DNA from: 67-14 sp020438345
GTDB taxonomy: Bacteria > Actinomycetota > Thermoleophilia > Solirubrobacterales > 70-9
Length of the DNA: 64,000 nt
Assembly (NCBI GenBank): GCA_937872475.1
Contig: CALMSY010000011.1
Location: 78,520-142,519, forward strand
Direction: 5' to 3'
Shown here: piece after piece, positions 1 to 7,434 of the stretch
Numbering within the stretch: the stretch's first letter is position 1
How the letters are laid out: every line of letters starts with the position of its first letter
Program-made: the position numbers and the translations under genes
The notes under the pieces: generated by a model
What the model was told of the DNA's origin: nothing
Databases searched by the model: none
What the model saw: only the letters and a program-made list of their open reading frames with translations

Positions 1-1062
1 TGCCACTTCGGTCGAGCCGTAGAAGTTGTAGATGTTGTCGCCGTAACGGTCCATCCAGGCCGTCGCGAGACCGCCCGGAAGAGCCGAACCCGACAGCGTC
101 ACGATCTTCAGGTTTGCGGCCCTGAACTTCGAACTGGTTTCCTCGTCCAGCTCGAGGATCCGTTGAAGCATCACCGGCACCGCGACGAGCGCATCCGCCT
201 GGAACTCGTCAACCAGTTCCATTGTCTGAGCGGGATTGAACCGGCGCTGGAGAACCAGCTTCGCACCGACCGAAGTGCCGATGATCGAATTGAGGTAGCC
301 CCAGGAGTGGAAGAGCGGCGCGGCCATCACAATCTTCTCACCGGAGAAGTGGGGTATCCGGTCGAGCATCCCGACCATCACCGAGAGTCCGCTCGGGGCC
401 GGCCTCCGGGCCCCTTTCGGGGCGCCTGTCGTACCGGAAGTGAGAATGATGTTCCGGCCCTTTTCACTGGGCCAGGGAAGATCGGAATCGTCGTTGGTGG
501 CAATCAGATCCTCGAGGCTGGTCAACATCGAAGTACCGGGGTCGTCCTCGTAGCCACAAACCTGGCCGATCTCCTCCGGCAGGCCTGAAAGCAGACCCTC
601 GAACTCCTGGTCGAGGATCACCACCCTGGCACCCTCCCGCGCGATCACATCGGTCAACTGCGGGCCCGAGAACATTGTGTTCAGCAGGATCACATTGGCG
701 CCCAGCTTCCAGCCGGCAAGATTGCTTTCGACGAAACCGCGGTGGTTTCGACACATGATCGCCAGACCGTCGCCAACCCCGATCCCCATCCCGGCCAGGG
801 CCCGGGCGATCGCATTGCTGCGACGGTGGGTCTCGCCGTAGGTCAACTCCCCCCGGTCATCTTCGAGATAGACCCTCTCGCCATGCTTGGCGGCCGCGAC
901 GCGGATTGCCGTGGCCGGGGTAGTACCACCACGGATCAGGGCCGAAGCGGCCAACGGAAGCGCGGTCGGACCGAGTCCGCCGACCACGCCGGCCCTGTGC
1001 AGAGTTTTTACTTCGAATGCCTTGTTGGAAACGGCTTCGAATGCCGATTTGACCGGGTTCAT
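1..1062 (-). CDS. AMP-dependent acyl-CoA synthetase, C-terminus cut by window edge
   Basis: ANL-superfamily adenylating enzyme that activates a carboxylic acid, probably a fatty acid, to its acyl-AMP and then acyl-CoA. The 354 residues present read open to the first base of the window, so roughly the last third (hinge and mobile C-domain) is missing. The P-loop signature TSGTTGAPKG lies near residue 207 and the adenine motif YGSTE is at the edge, so the N-terminal core is intact. The ATG at 1062 follows a TAGAAT hexamer 9 nt upstream and no clear Shine-Dalgarno. It is the last visible gene of the minus-strand run after ispF. Substrate cannot be told from this part; long-chain fatty acid is the family default. 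Confidence 0.9.
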   Translation of the reverse strand, partial: MNPVKSAFEAVSNKAFEVKTLHRAGVVGGLGPTALPLAASALIRGGTTPATAIRVAAAKHGERVYLEDDRGELTYGETHRRSNAIARALAGMGIGVGDGLAIMCRNHRGFVESNLAGWKLGANVILLNTMFSGPQLTDVIAREGARVVILDQEFEGLLSGLPEEIGQVCGYEDDPGTSMLTSLEDLIATNDDSDLPWPSEKGRNIILTSGTTGAPKGARRPAPSGLSVMVGMLDRIPHFSGEKIVMAAPLFHSWGYLNSIIGTSVGAKLVLQRRFNPAQTMELVDEFQADALVAVPVMLQRILELDEETSSKFRAANLKIVTLSGSALPGGLATAWMDRYGDNIYNFYGSTEVA

Positions 1063-1071
1063 TGAGAGGCG

Positions 1072-1077
1072 ATTCTA
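1072..1077 (-). promoter_or_regulatory. Putative -10 TAGAAT for the acyl-CoA synthetase gene
   Basis: TAGAAT ends 9 nt before the ATG, so the predicted transcript would have a leader of only about 2 nt. No -35 hexamer is evident. Confidence 0.4.
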
Positions 1078-1084
1078 CTTCGGA

Positions 1085-1546
1085 TCAGTCCAGATCGACG
1101 GTTGCCACTGCCATGCAGGCAATTCCCTCGCCCCGGCCGATCCAGCCCATCTGCTCGTTGGTGGTCGCTTTGACGCTGACCCGCGAACCGGTTACCTCGG
1201 AGAGCCTTGCGACCATCGCCGGCCGGTGGGGACCGAGCTTCGGTTGCTCGCAGATCAGGGTCGCGTCAATGTTCCTCACCGGACCCCTCAGCATCCCGAC
1301 GACCGTGCTCAGCAACCCGACTGAATCTGCTCCTTCCCAGGTCGGGTCGGTGTCGGGAAAGATCTCGCCGATGTCCCCGAGGCCTGCCGCGCCGAGAATT
1401 GCGTCAATCACGGCGTGAGTCAGGACATCCGCGTCCGAATGACCGGAGAGACCCCTTTCGTGGGGAACCTCGACACCCCCGAGGATCAACTTGCGGCCTT
1501 CCGCAAAGCGGTGGCTGTCATATCCGATGCCGACGCTGGTTGCCAT
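1085..1546 (-). CDS. ispF: 2-C-methyl-D-erythritol 2,4-cyclodiphosphate synthase
   Basis: Fifth step of the non-mevalonate (MEP) isoprenoid pathway, cyclising CDP-ME-2-phosphate to MEcPP with release of CMP; cytosolic homotrimer. At 153 residues the length is typical. The start GIGYDSHRF supplies metal ligands Asp10 and His12; HSDADV (36-41) and His44 complete the zinc/substrate site, and TTNEQMGWIGRGEGIA matches the conserved C-terminal block. It follows ispD and a PHP phosphatase on the same strand. In many actinobacteria ispD and ispF are adjacent or fused; here one gene separates them. Confidence 0.97.
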   Translation of the reverse strand: MATSVGIGYDSHRFAEGRKLILGGVEVPHERGLSGHSDADVLTHAVIDAILGAAGLGDIGEIFPDTDPTWEGADSVGLLSTVVGMLRGPVRNIDATLICEQPKLGPHRPAMVARLSEVTGSRVSVKATTNEQMGWIGRGEGIACMAVATVDLD

Positions 1547-1606
1547 AGACAGGGATAGTGGCAGGAACGGCGGCTGGCCGGTGCGGTCAGGCCCGAGCCG
1601 TTGCCG

Positions 1607-2455
1607 CTAACCGGCCCCGAGACTGCCGAGCGGACGTACCGTCCGTTCCCGGCCGGTGAAAACCGCGATCTCGTCAACGCCGTGCTGCTCCAGGAACGCA
1701 AGTGCCTCCGGGTAGCCGAACCCGATCTGTCCGGGATCGTGGGCATCCGACGAAAGCGAAAAGACTGCGCCTGCCTCCACGCACATTTCCATGAAAGCGG
1801 GGGCCGGATAGATCTCCCCCACACCTTTGCGAAGCCCCGCCGTCGAGACCTCGACCGCGATACCCGACTCGGCAATTGCTTCAATTGCGGGCTCGTACAT
1901 ACTCCGCGGATCGACCGACGGCAGCCGGCCCGCCCGGCCCCAGACCTTGACCAGGTCCGGGTGAGCGAGGATGTCGAAAAGACCGGACCGGGCGGCACTC
2001 GCCAGGGTCTCGAAGTAACGACGCCAGATTTCGTCCGGATCCCGGCTTCCATCCCAGATCGTGTACTCCTCGGTGTCAAGCGAATAATCACCGAGGAAGT
2101 GAACTGACCCGACCACATAGTCGAATGGCCGGCTGCCCAGCAAGTCGTCCAGCTTCTCCTCTGCCCCGAGAATGTAGTCACCTTCGATTCCCAGCTTGAT
2201 CGGACTGGCCTCCACGGCCTCGACGTACTGATCGATGTCGTCGATCGCCCATTCATTCCAGAACGGGTGCTGCCAGACGTTCAACGCCTCGGTGAAGCGG
2301 TACATGTGCTCGGCACAACCGAGTTCGGTGACACCGGCCGCCTCGGCAGCTTCGACGTAGCGGGCGATGTTCCCGGAATTGAAATGGTCCGCGGCACGAG
2401 CAGAGAGGTCATCACCGCGCAAGTGCAAGTGGTAGTCGGTTATCGCTGAAGTCAT
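1607..2455 (-). CDS. PHP-domain phosphatase (histidinol-phosphatase HisK type)
   Basis: PHP metallophosphoesterase of 282 residues. The four PHP motifs are visible: DYHLH (7-11), AEH around residue 50, GSVHF in the middle and SSDAHDP near the C-terminus, with ILAHPDLVK between. This layout matches the monofunctional histidinol-phosphatase (HisJ/HisK) family, which removes phosphate from L-histidinol phosphate. No his genes are nearby, so another phosphoester substrate is possible. Its ATG overlaps the ispD stop as ATGA, so it is probably translationally coupled to ispD. Confidence 0.8.
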   Translation of the reverse strand: MTSAITDYHLHLRGDDLSARAADHFNSGNIARYVEAAEAAGVTELGCAEHMYRFTEALNVWQHPFWNEWAIDDIDQYVEAVEASPIKLGIEGDYILGAEEKLDDLLGSRPFDYVVGSVHFLGDYSLDTEEYTIWDGSRDPDEIWRRYFETLASAARSGLFDILAHPDLVKVWGRAGRLPSVDPRSMYEPAIEAIAESGIAVEVSTAGLRKGVGEIYPAPAFMEMCVEAGAVFSLSSDAHDPGQIGFGYPEALAFLEQHGVDEIAVFTGRERTVRPLGSLGAG

Positions 2456-3144
2456 CGGTTTCTCTGGAGAAGGAGGGTGGCGAGTTCAAGGTCGCCTGGA
2501 ACGGTCACCTTGATATTGCCCGACGACGCTTCGATCACGCCGACCGAGCCGCCAGAGGCCTCAACCAGGGAGGCATCATCGGTCGCTCCCGCCAGGTCGC
2601 CCGATTCGAGTGCCCGTTCCAGAGCTTCCACCCTGAATACCTGGGGGGTCTGCACTGCGACCAGCGACGAACGGTCGAGAGTCTCGACCACGACGCCGTC
2701 GCCGCCGAGCCGTTTGACGGTGTCGGTCATCGGAGCGGCCGCGATCAAAGCGTGCAGTTCCGTGTCCGAGCCCAGCCCGATCACCGCGGCGTCGATCAGC
2801 GCGGCCGGGACCAGTGGACGGGCGGCATCGTGGACGACGACCATGGCCGGATCGCCGTCCGCCTTGATCGCCTCGAGCCCGTTCGCCACCGAATGGGATC
2901 GAGTCTCTCCCCCTTCCACGGTGACAATGCCAGGCTCGGTGAAGAGGTCGGCCCGGCCCGGAGGCACCGCGACGTAGATCCGGTCGATGTTGTTCGCCTG
3001 ACGGAAGGCGTCAACCGACCACGCATACAGCGGCCTGCCCGCCAGTTCGACGAGGGCCTTGGGCCCGCCGGCTCCGAGTCTTTGCCCGGAACCGGCGGCC
3101 ACGATCAGTGCCGGCACCCTCACAGGGCCGGATGCGGACGCCAA
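2452..3144 (-). CDS. ispD: 2-C-methyl-D-erythritol 4-phosphate cytidylyltransferase
   Basis: Third MEP-pathway enzyme, forming CDP-methylerythritol from MEP and CTP. At 230 residues the length is standard. The nucleotide-binding AAGSG...GGPKAL block (16-31) carries the conserved lysine, HDAARPLV is the second substrate motif and the late conserved block contains ATDDASLVE. The predicted start is TTG; a GTG seven codons in is an alternative, and neither has a strong Shine-Dalgarno. It lies 5 nt downstream of carD in the same operon. Confidence 0.96.
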   Translation of the reverse strand: MASASGPVRVPALIVAAGSGQRLGAGGPKALVELAGRPLYAWSVDAFRQANNIDRIYVAVPPGRADLFTEPGIVTVEGGETRSHSVANGLEAIKADGDPAMVVVHDAARPLVPAALIDAAVIGLGSDTELHALIAAAPMTDTVKRLGGDGVVVETLDRSSLVAVQTPQVFRVEALERALESGDLAGATDDASLVEASGGSVGVIEASSGNIKVTVPGDLELATLLLQRNR

Positions 3145-3149
3145 GCGGA

Positions 3150-3770
3150 TTAGGCCGCGGCGGCAGCCACCGAGGCTTCGTAGCGCTCCTCAAGCAGGGT
3201 GTCGAGGTAGTTCTCGGCTCCCTCCTCATCCTTGTCAAGCGCGTACATGAACTCGGAAGCCAGGATCTTCTTGGCCCGGGTGTACATCTGCTTCTCGCCG
3301 GTGGAAAGACCCTTCTCCATCTCGCGGAGGGCGAGGTTACGGACTACTTCCGCCAGTTCGAAGACATCACCCGTCTTGATCTTTTCCTTGTTGTACTTGA
3401 ACCTTCGGTTCCAGTTCTTGGGCATGTCGGAAACTTCGTCCGACAGCACCGAGATGACCTTCTTGATCTCGTCCTCGTCGATCACCCGGCGCAGCCCTGC
3501 CTCGCCGGCCTTGGCGGTCGGGACCTTCACGGTCAGGTCGTTGTGAAGGATCTTGATGGTCAGGTACTCGCGGGTTTCGCCCATGAGTTCGGCGTCGGCC
3601 TTCTTCAGGACCACACCGGCTCCATGATGCGGATAGACGACCTTGTCACCTTCCTCAAAGTCACACACGTAGGGGACCAGGTCGAGATCTTCCTCAGTTA
3701 GTTCGTCGCCATTCACTGCGTCTGAATCGGAAATCAGATGCTCCTTTGTTTCATTGCTGACGGCATCCAC
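3150..3770 (-). CDS. carD: CarD/CdnL-family RNA polymerase-binding regulator
   Basis: Actinobacterial essential transcription factor that binds the RNA polymerase beta subunit and stabilises the open complex. The N-terminal Tudor-like RID contains GDKVVYPHHGAGVV; the C-terminal helical DNA-contact domain follows, including the MPKNWNRRFKYN region with the tryptophan that wedges the -10 upstream edge. The frame opens with about 35 extra acidic residues before the usual family start. The far 5' GTG (3770) has no Shine-Dalgarno, and an internal GTG just before the CDFEEGD segment would give a standard-length protein, so the start is uncertain. It sits 4 nt after the disA stop. Confidence 0.95.
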   Translation of the reverse strand: MDAVSNETKEHLISDSDAVNGDELTEEDLDLVPYVCDFEEGDKVVYPHHGAGVVLKKADAELMGETREYLTIKILHNDLTVKVPTAKAGEAGLRRVIDEDEIKKVISVLSDEVSDMPKNWNRRFKYNKEKIKTGDVFELAEVVRNLALREMEKGLSTGEKQMYTRAKKILASEFMYALDKDEEGAENYLDTLLEERYEASVAAAAA

Positions 3771-3774
3771 GCCG

Positions 3775-4887
3775 TCATGTGTTCAAAAACCGGTCTGCCA
3801 TGACGGATTCCTGGAGTCTCCGCACACCTTCACGGATCTCCTTGGCCCGGGATGGACCGACACCGTCGACTGAGGCGAGTTCCTCGTCCGTGGCCGCAAG
3901 GGCCGAATCGAGGCTGCCAAATTCATGGACGATCTTCTGGATCACCAGCCGCGGCAAGCGGGGCACGACCCCCAACAAGCGGTAGCCACGGGGCTCGGTC
4001 ACCAGATCAAGTGTGTTGACCTTGCGGTCGTAACCAAGCAACTCGGCGAGCCGGCCGAAATCCAGCACGTCCTGATGCGGGAGCCCTGCCAGCTCCTCAA
4101 GCATGAACTGGATGTTCTCCTCGGTGTCCTCGACCGCGTAGTCGCGCATCAGGGCGAGACGCTCCGAAGCCACCCCGACCATGGTCTCTTCGAGCTGCAT
4201 TTCGATCAGGCGGCCTTCGGTGCCGAGTTCGATCACATATCGCTCGACTTCAGTGGCCATGCGCGAAACCAGTTCCGAACGCTGGAGTACCGCGAGCGCG
4301 TCGTAAAGCACCACGCTGCCGCTGAATTCCGATCGGGTCAGGCGGCTGGAAAGCTCGTCCAGCCGGGTCCGGTACTTGTTCAGCGTGGCGAGCGCCTGGT
4401 TCGACTTGGCCAGCACGGCGGGAATATCCTGGAGGATGTATTTGACTCCATCCAGGTAAAGCGAAACCACTTCGCGGCGCTGCGAGATCGCGATGACCAG
4501 CGCGTCGACCTGCTTGGAGATTCTTTCGGCGGTCCGGTGGCGGGTTCCGGTTTCGACCGAATGGATGGTCGGGTCGGGCATCATCTGGACATTGGCCCAG
4601 GTGATTTTGCTTCCGTCAGCGTTGATCAGGATCGCGCCGTCCATCTTTGCCACCTGGTAAAGCATGGCCGGGCTGTAATCGAGATCAAGCCGGATGCCAC
4701 CGGAAAGCATGAAGGCAAAATCTTCGGTTTCGCCGACCACGATCAATCCGCCGGTACGGGCATGGACGATGTTGTCAATGCCTTCGCGCAGTTCGGTGCC
4801 CGGTGCTACCGCGTCTATGGCACGGAGCAGCCTGGGATCCTGACGCTCTGAAAGATGAGCGAGATCACTCTCAGCTACCGGTGCCAT
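3775..4887 (-). CDS. disA: Diadenylate cyclase DisA, c-di-AMP synthase and DNA-scanning protein
   Basis: Makes c-di-AMP from two ATP and scans DNA for branched structures as an octamer. The 370 residues follow the family layout: N-terminal DAC domain with DGA (83-85) and GTRHRTAER (114-122), a helical spine, and a C-terminal helix-hairpin-helix region with VDGVGPSRA near residues 344-353. All catalytic motifs are intact. It lies between radA and carD; radA-disA adjacency is also known in Bacillus and mycobacteria, where RadA modulates DisA. The ATG follows a CATAAT hexamer by 7 nt without a Shine-Dalgarno, suggesting a leaderless internal promoter in addition to read-through from radA. Confidence 0.97.
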   Translation of the reverse strand: MAPVAESDLAHLSERQDPRLLRAIDAVAPGTELREGIDNIVHARTGGLIVVGETEDFAFMLSGGIRLDLDYSPAMLYQVAKMDGAILINADGSKITWANVQMMPDPTIHSVETGTRHRTAERISKQVDALVIAISQRREVVSLYLDGVKYILQDIPAVLAKSNQALATLNKYRTRLDELSSRLTRSEFSGSVVLYDALAVLQRSELVSRMATEVERYVIELGTEGRLIEMQLEETMVGVASERLALMRDYAVEDTEENIQFMLEELAGLPHQDVLDFGRLAELLGYDRKVNTLDLVTEPRGYRLLGVVPRLPRLVIQKIVHEFGSLDSALAATDEELASVDGVGPSRAKEIREGVRRLQESVMADRFLNT

Positions 4888-4894
4888 TCGAAGA

Positions 4895-4900
4895 ATTATG
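4895..4900 (-). promoter_or_regulatory. Putative -10 CATAAT of disA (leaderless)
   Basis: CATAAT (5 of 6 matches to TATAAT) ends 7 nt before the disA ATG, placing +1 at or next to the start codon. No convincing -35. It lies in the 122-bp gap between radA and disA. Confidence 0.5.
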
Positions 4901-5009
4901 CCAGATTCGGCTTTCCAATGCGGTCTGACGCCATTCTGGTCCTGCTTTTTCAGTCGGTTGAACCGCCCCCAAACCCGCCAGTGAAGCCGAATTTAGCCTC
5001 GCCTGAATC

Positions 5010-6425
5010 TCACGCTGCAGCTGCCTCCGATTCAGCCTTTAATCCGGAAAATGCGACTTTCATGGCCTGCCTTACCGTGACGCAGGGAGAAAGCCCGGAG
5101 AGGCGTTCGCCACCGGGACCTATCACCGGAGACAGACCGAACCTGGTTGCTTCGGCCACCCGTCGATCGGCATGTGCCACGTACCTGAGATCCCCGGTCA
5201 GACCCAGCTCACCGAAACAGGCAAGGGGCCGGCCATCCGGGCCCGAAAGTGGCTCACCTCGCTGGGCTGATGCCACCGCCAGGGCCACCGCCAGGTCGGC
5301 GCCGGGTTCATCTATTCGCACCCCTCCGACCACGTTCACGAAGACATCAGCAGTGCCGAGACCGAGCCGGACATGGCGGGCGAGGACCGCGAGAATCATG
5401 CTCAGACGGTTGCGGTCGATCCCGTTCACAACCCGGCGGGGAACTTCGAGCTCAGATGGCGAGACGAGCGCCTGAACCTCAACCAGCACCGGCCGGGTGC
5501 CCTCCATCGAAGCGAGAACGACCGACCCCTGGGCACCGGTCGCCTCCTCGACGAAGCGGGCCGATGGGTCGAGCACTTCAGTCAGACCACCGGATCGCAT
5601 CTCGAAAACGCCTACCTCCGATGTGGCACCGAATCGGTTCTTGATCGCACTCAGGGTTCGCCAGGTTCGTTCCCGTTCCCCTTCGAAACGAAGCACACAA
5701 TCAACCAGGTGCTCAAGCACACGCGGTCCTGCAAGGCTGCCCTCTTTGGTCACGTGTCCGACCAGGATCACCGCCACATCGAGACGCTTCGCCTGCTCGG
5801 CCAGGGCGTTGGCTGCTTCCCGCACCTGGCCGACCGAACCGGGGGCACCGCTCAGTTCCGAGCTGTGCATGGTCTGGATCGAGTCGATCACACAGACCGC
5901 GGGACGCTGTTCTTCGATGGTGCCCAGAACAGTTTCCAGCGAACTCTCGGCGAGCACCATCGCATCAAGTGCAGCAGGCCCCAGACGCTCTGCGCGCATG
6001 CGGACCTGGGAGGCAGATTCCTCGCCGGAGACATACATGGTCGAGGCTCCGCCAGTCTGGAGATTGGCCAGCGCCATTCCGGTCAGGGTGCTCTTGCCGA
6101 TCCCTGGCGGTCCGCCAAGCAGGATCAGGGAGCCCGGGACTATCCCTCCACCAAGGACCCGGTCAAGTTCGCCAATGCCGGTAGAAAGTCGCTTCACCCG
6201 GCTGGCAGCAACCTCGCTCAGTCGCACGGGACGACCAGCGGAACCGGCCCCCAGTGATCGGCCATTGCCGCCCGCAGCAGCCCGCCCCGTTGCCTTCGGC
6301 GCCGGTTTGGGGATGGCCTGTTCAACCAGCGTGTTCCACTCCCGGCAGTCCGGGCATTGGCCCGTCCAGGCCATTGCCACATGGCCACAGCCCTGGCATA
6401 CATGTTGTGATCGGATCTTCGCCAC
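5010..6425 (-). CDS. radA: DNA repair protein RadA (Sms)
   Basis: RecA-like ATPase that promotes branch migration of recombination intermediates. Starting at the GTG at 6425 gives 471 residues with the family N-terminus: zinc finger Cys10, Cys13, Cys24, Cys27, then Walker A GGPPGIGKST (about 104-113), the RadA-specific KNRFG motif and a Lon-like C-terminal domain. The frame is open further upstream to an ATG at 6521, but that extension has no family counterpart and would run into the divergent gene. The GTG is preceded by TACCCT at 6 nt, which supports this start and a leaderless transcript. It is the first gene of the radA-disA-carD-ispD-PHP-ispF run. Confidence 0.96.
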   Translation of the reverse strand: MAKIRSQHVCQGCGHVAMAWTGQCPDCREWNTLVEQAIPKPAPKATGRAAAGGNGRSLGAGSAGRPVRLSEVAASRVKRLSTGIGELDRVLGGGIVPGSLILLGGPPGIGKSTLTGMALANLQTGGASTMYVSGEESASQVRMRAERLGPAALDAMVLAESSLETVLGTIEEQRPAVCVIDSIQTMHSSELSGAPGSVGQVREAANALAEQAKRLDVAVILVGHVTKEGSLAGPRVLEHLVDCVLRFEGERERTWRTLSAIKNRFGATSEVGVFEMRSGGLTEVLDPSARFVEEATGAQGSVVLASMEGTRPVLVEVQALVSPSELEVPRRVVNGIDRNRLSMILAVLARHVRLGLGTADVFVNVVGGVRIDEPGADLAVALAVASAQRGEPLSGPDGRPLACFGELGLTGDLRYVAHADRRVAEATRFGLSPVIGPGGERLSGLSPCVTVRQAMKVAFSGLKAESEAAAA

Positions 6426-6431
6426 CTCATC

Positions 6432-6437
6432 AGGGTA
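6432..6437 (-). promoter_or_regulatory. Putative -10 TACCCT of radA (leaderless)
   Basis: TACCCT, 6 nt before the radA GTG. The same hexamer and spacing precede recD2 at 61802, also with a GTG start. Confidence 0.5.
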
Positions 6438-6506
6438 AGGACGGGCGAGGACGCCTTCACCCCACCTTTGCGGGAAATCCGCAAGCTTTCCCGTATTGCT
6501 GCCCAA

Positions 6507-6512
6507 TATCCT
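6507..6512 (+). promoter_or_regulatory. Putative -10 TATCCT of the CopD-like gene (leaderless)
   Basis: TATCCT, 7 nt before the ATG at 6520; no Shine-Dalgarno between them. Confidence 0.5.
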
Positions 6513-6519
6513 TCCGGCC

Positions 6520-6897
6520 ATGTACTGGACGTTCCTGATCTTTCTTCACGTTGTCGCCATGGCGTTCTTCCTCGGAGGCCAGATCATGCTGGCCTTCACC
6601 GTGGTCCCTGTCATGCGGGCGGAGCCGGCGCAGCCGGAGAGAATCAAACAGATCGCCCAGCGCTTCGGAATGGGCTCCCTGATAGCTCTCGGCGTGCTGC
6701 TCTTTACCGGCATGATGCTGGCTTCCCATTTCCAGCTCTGGGACTACGGGCCCTTCCAGGTGAAGATGGGTCTGGTTATTGCCACGATCGTCGCGGTCTT
6801 CGTCCACATGACGCGCGGCAACAGCCACGCGCTCATGGGCATTACTTTTGTGCTCACCCTCGCCACCGTGTACGCCGGGGTCAATCTCACCCACTGA
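6520..6897 (+). CDS. Four-helix membrane protein, CopD-like
   Basis: Integral membrane protein of 125 residues with about four transmembrane segments (roughly 2-24, 50-70, 77-98 and 105-123). A histidine in the first helix (FLHVVAM) and one in the third (VHMTRG) could ligate haem or metal, and the overall pattern resembles the CopD/DUF2269 group of small membrane proteins. I cannot assign a function. The ATG at 6520 is chosen over a TTG eight codons upstream because the TATCCT hexamer sits 7 nt before it. It diverges from radA. Confidence 0.7.
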   Translation: MYWTFLIFLHVVAMAFFLGGQIMLAFTVVPVMRAEPAQPERIKQIAQRFGMGSLIALGVLLFTGMMLASHFQLWDYGPFQVKMGLVIATIVAVFVHMTRGNSHALMGITFVLTLATVYAGVNLTH

Positions 6898-6921
6898 TCC
6901 AACGGGCCAGATCGCCGGCCC

Positions 6922-6993
6922 GCAACGCCAGCCCGCCAGCCGGCAACGCCAGCCCGCCAGCCAGCCCGCCCGCCCGCAATGCCAGCTCGCCAG
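6922..6993. repeat. GC-rich degenerate 21-bp tandem repeat
   Basis: The unit GCAACGCCAGCCCGCCAGCC occurs at 6922-6941 and again at 6943-6962, followed by a more diverged third copy to about 6993. It lies in the 195-bp space between the CopD-like gene and the DUF3817-like gene and has no evident coding role. Confidence 0.8.
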
Positions 6994-7077
6994 AATTCAG
7001 CGAGATTGAAGAATCGGCCAGATGGCGCCCAGTTCTTCAAGCCGGATGTGCCCTCACCCGCCGGAGTTGCAGGTTGA

Positions 7078-7083
7078 TAGCTT
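7078..7083 (+). promoter_or_regulatory. Putative -10 TAGCTT of the DUF3817-like gene
   Basis: TAGCTT, 9 nt before the ATG at 7093; no Shine-Dalgarno in between. Confidence 0.35.
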
Positions 7084-7092
7084 CACTGGTCC

Positions 7093-7434
7093 ATGAGCAA
7101 CTCTGAAGACCTCGCCTCCGAGGCCCCGGGCGGCGCCCGGGAAATACGCTTCCTGAACATCATCGCGATCGTCGCCGTGATCGACTTTCTCCTGTTGATC
7201 CCGCTGATCTGGGCTTCGCGCTTCGTCGCCGACAAACATGAGGTGGTCTCGGTCCTCGGACCGCTCCACGGCACCCTGTTCATCGTCCTGATTGCACTCT
7301 GCACGTACGGTTCGATGCAGAAATGGTGGGGCTGGTGGTTCCCGATAATCACGGTTCTCACCCTGGGCCCTCCCGGGTCACTGATCGGTGACTTCATCAT
7401 CCGCCGGCAGATCAAAGAGAGAGCTGCATCGTGA
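7093..7434 (+). CDS. DUF3817-like small membrane protein
   Basis: Membrane protein of 113 residues with three predicted transmembrane helices (about 20-43, 55-74 and 80-98). The GPLHGTLFIVLIA segment in the second helix, with the glycine-histidine-glycine arrangement, is characteristic of DUF3817 proteins, which have no established function. The stop overlaps the GTG of the following oligopeptidase gene (GTGA), so the two are probably co-translated. Confidence 0.75.
   Translation: MSNSEDLASEAPGGAREIRFLNIIAIVAVIDFLLLIPLIWASRFVADKHEVVSVLGPLHGTLFIVLIALCTYGSMQKWWGWWFPIITVLTLGPPGSLIGDFIIRRQIKERAAS

Noticed and set aside
6744..7040. Minus-strand frame with repeated Arg-Ala-Gly-Val-Ala-Gly peptide
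   Set aside because: It is simply the translation of the GC-rich tandem repeat and runs antisense into a membrane-protein gene.
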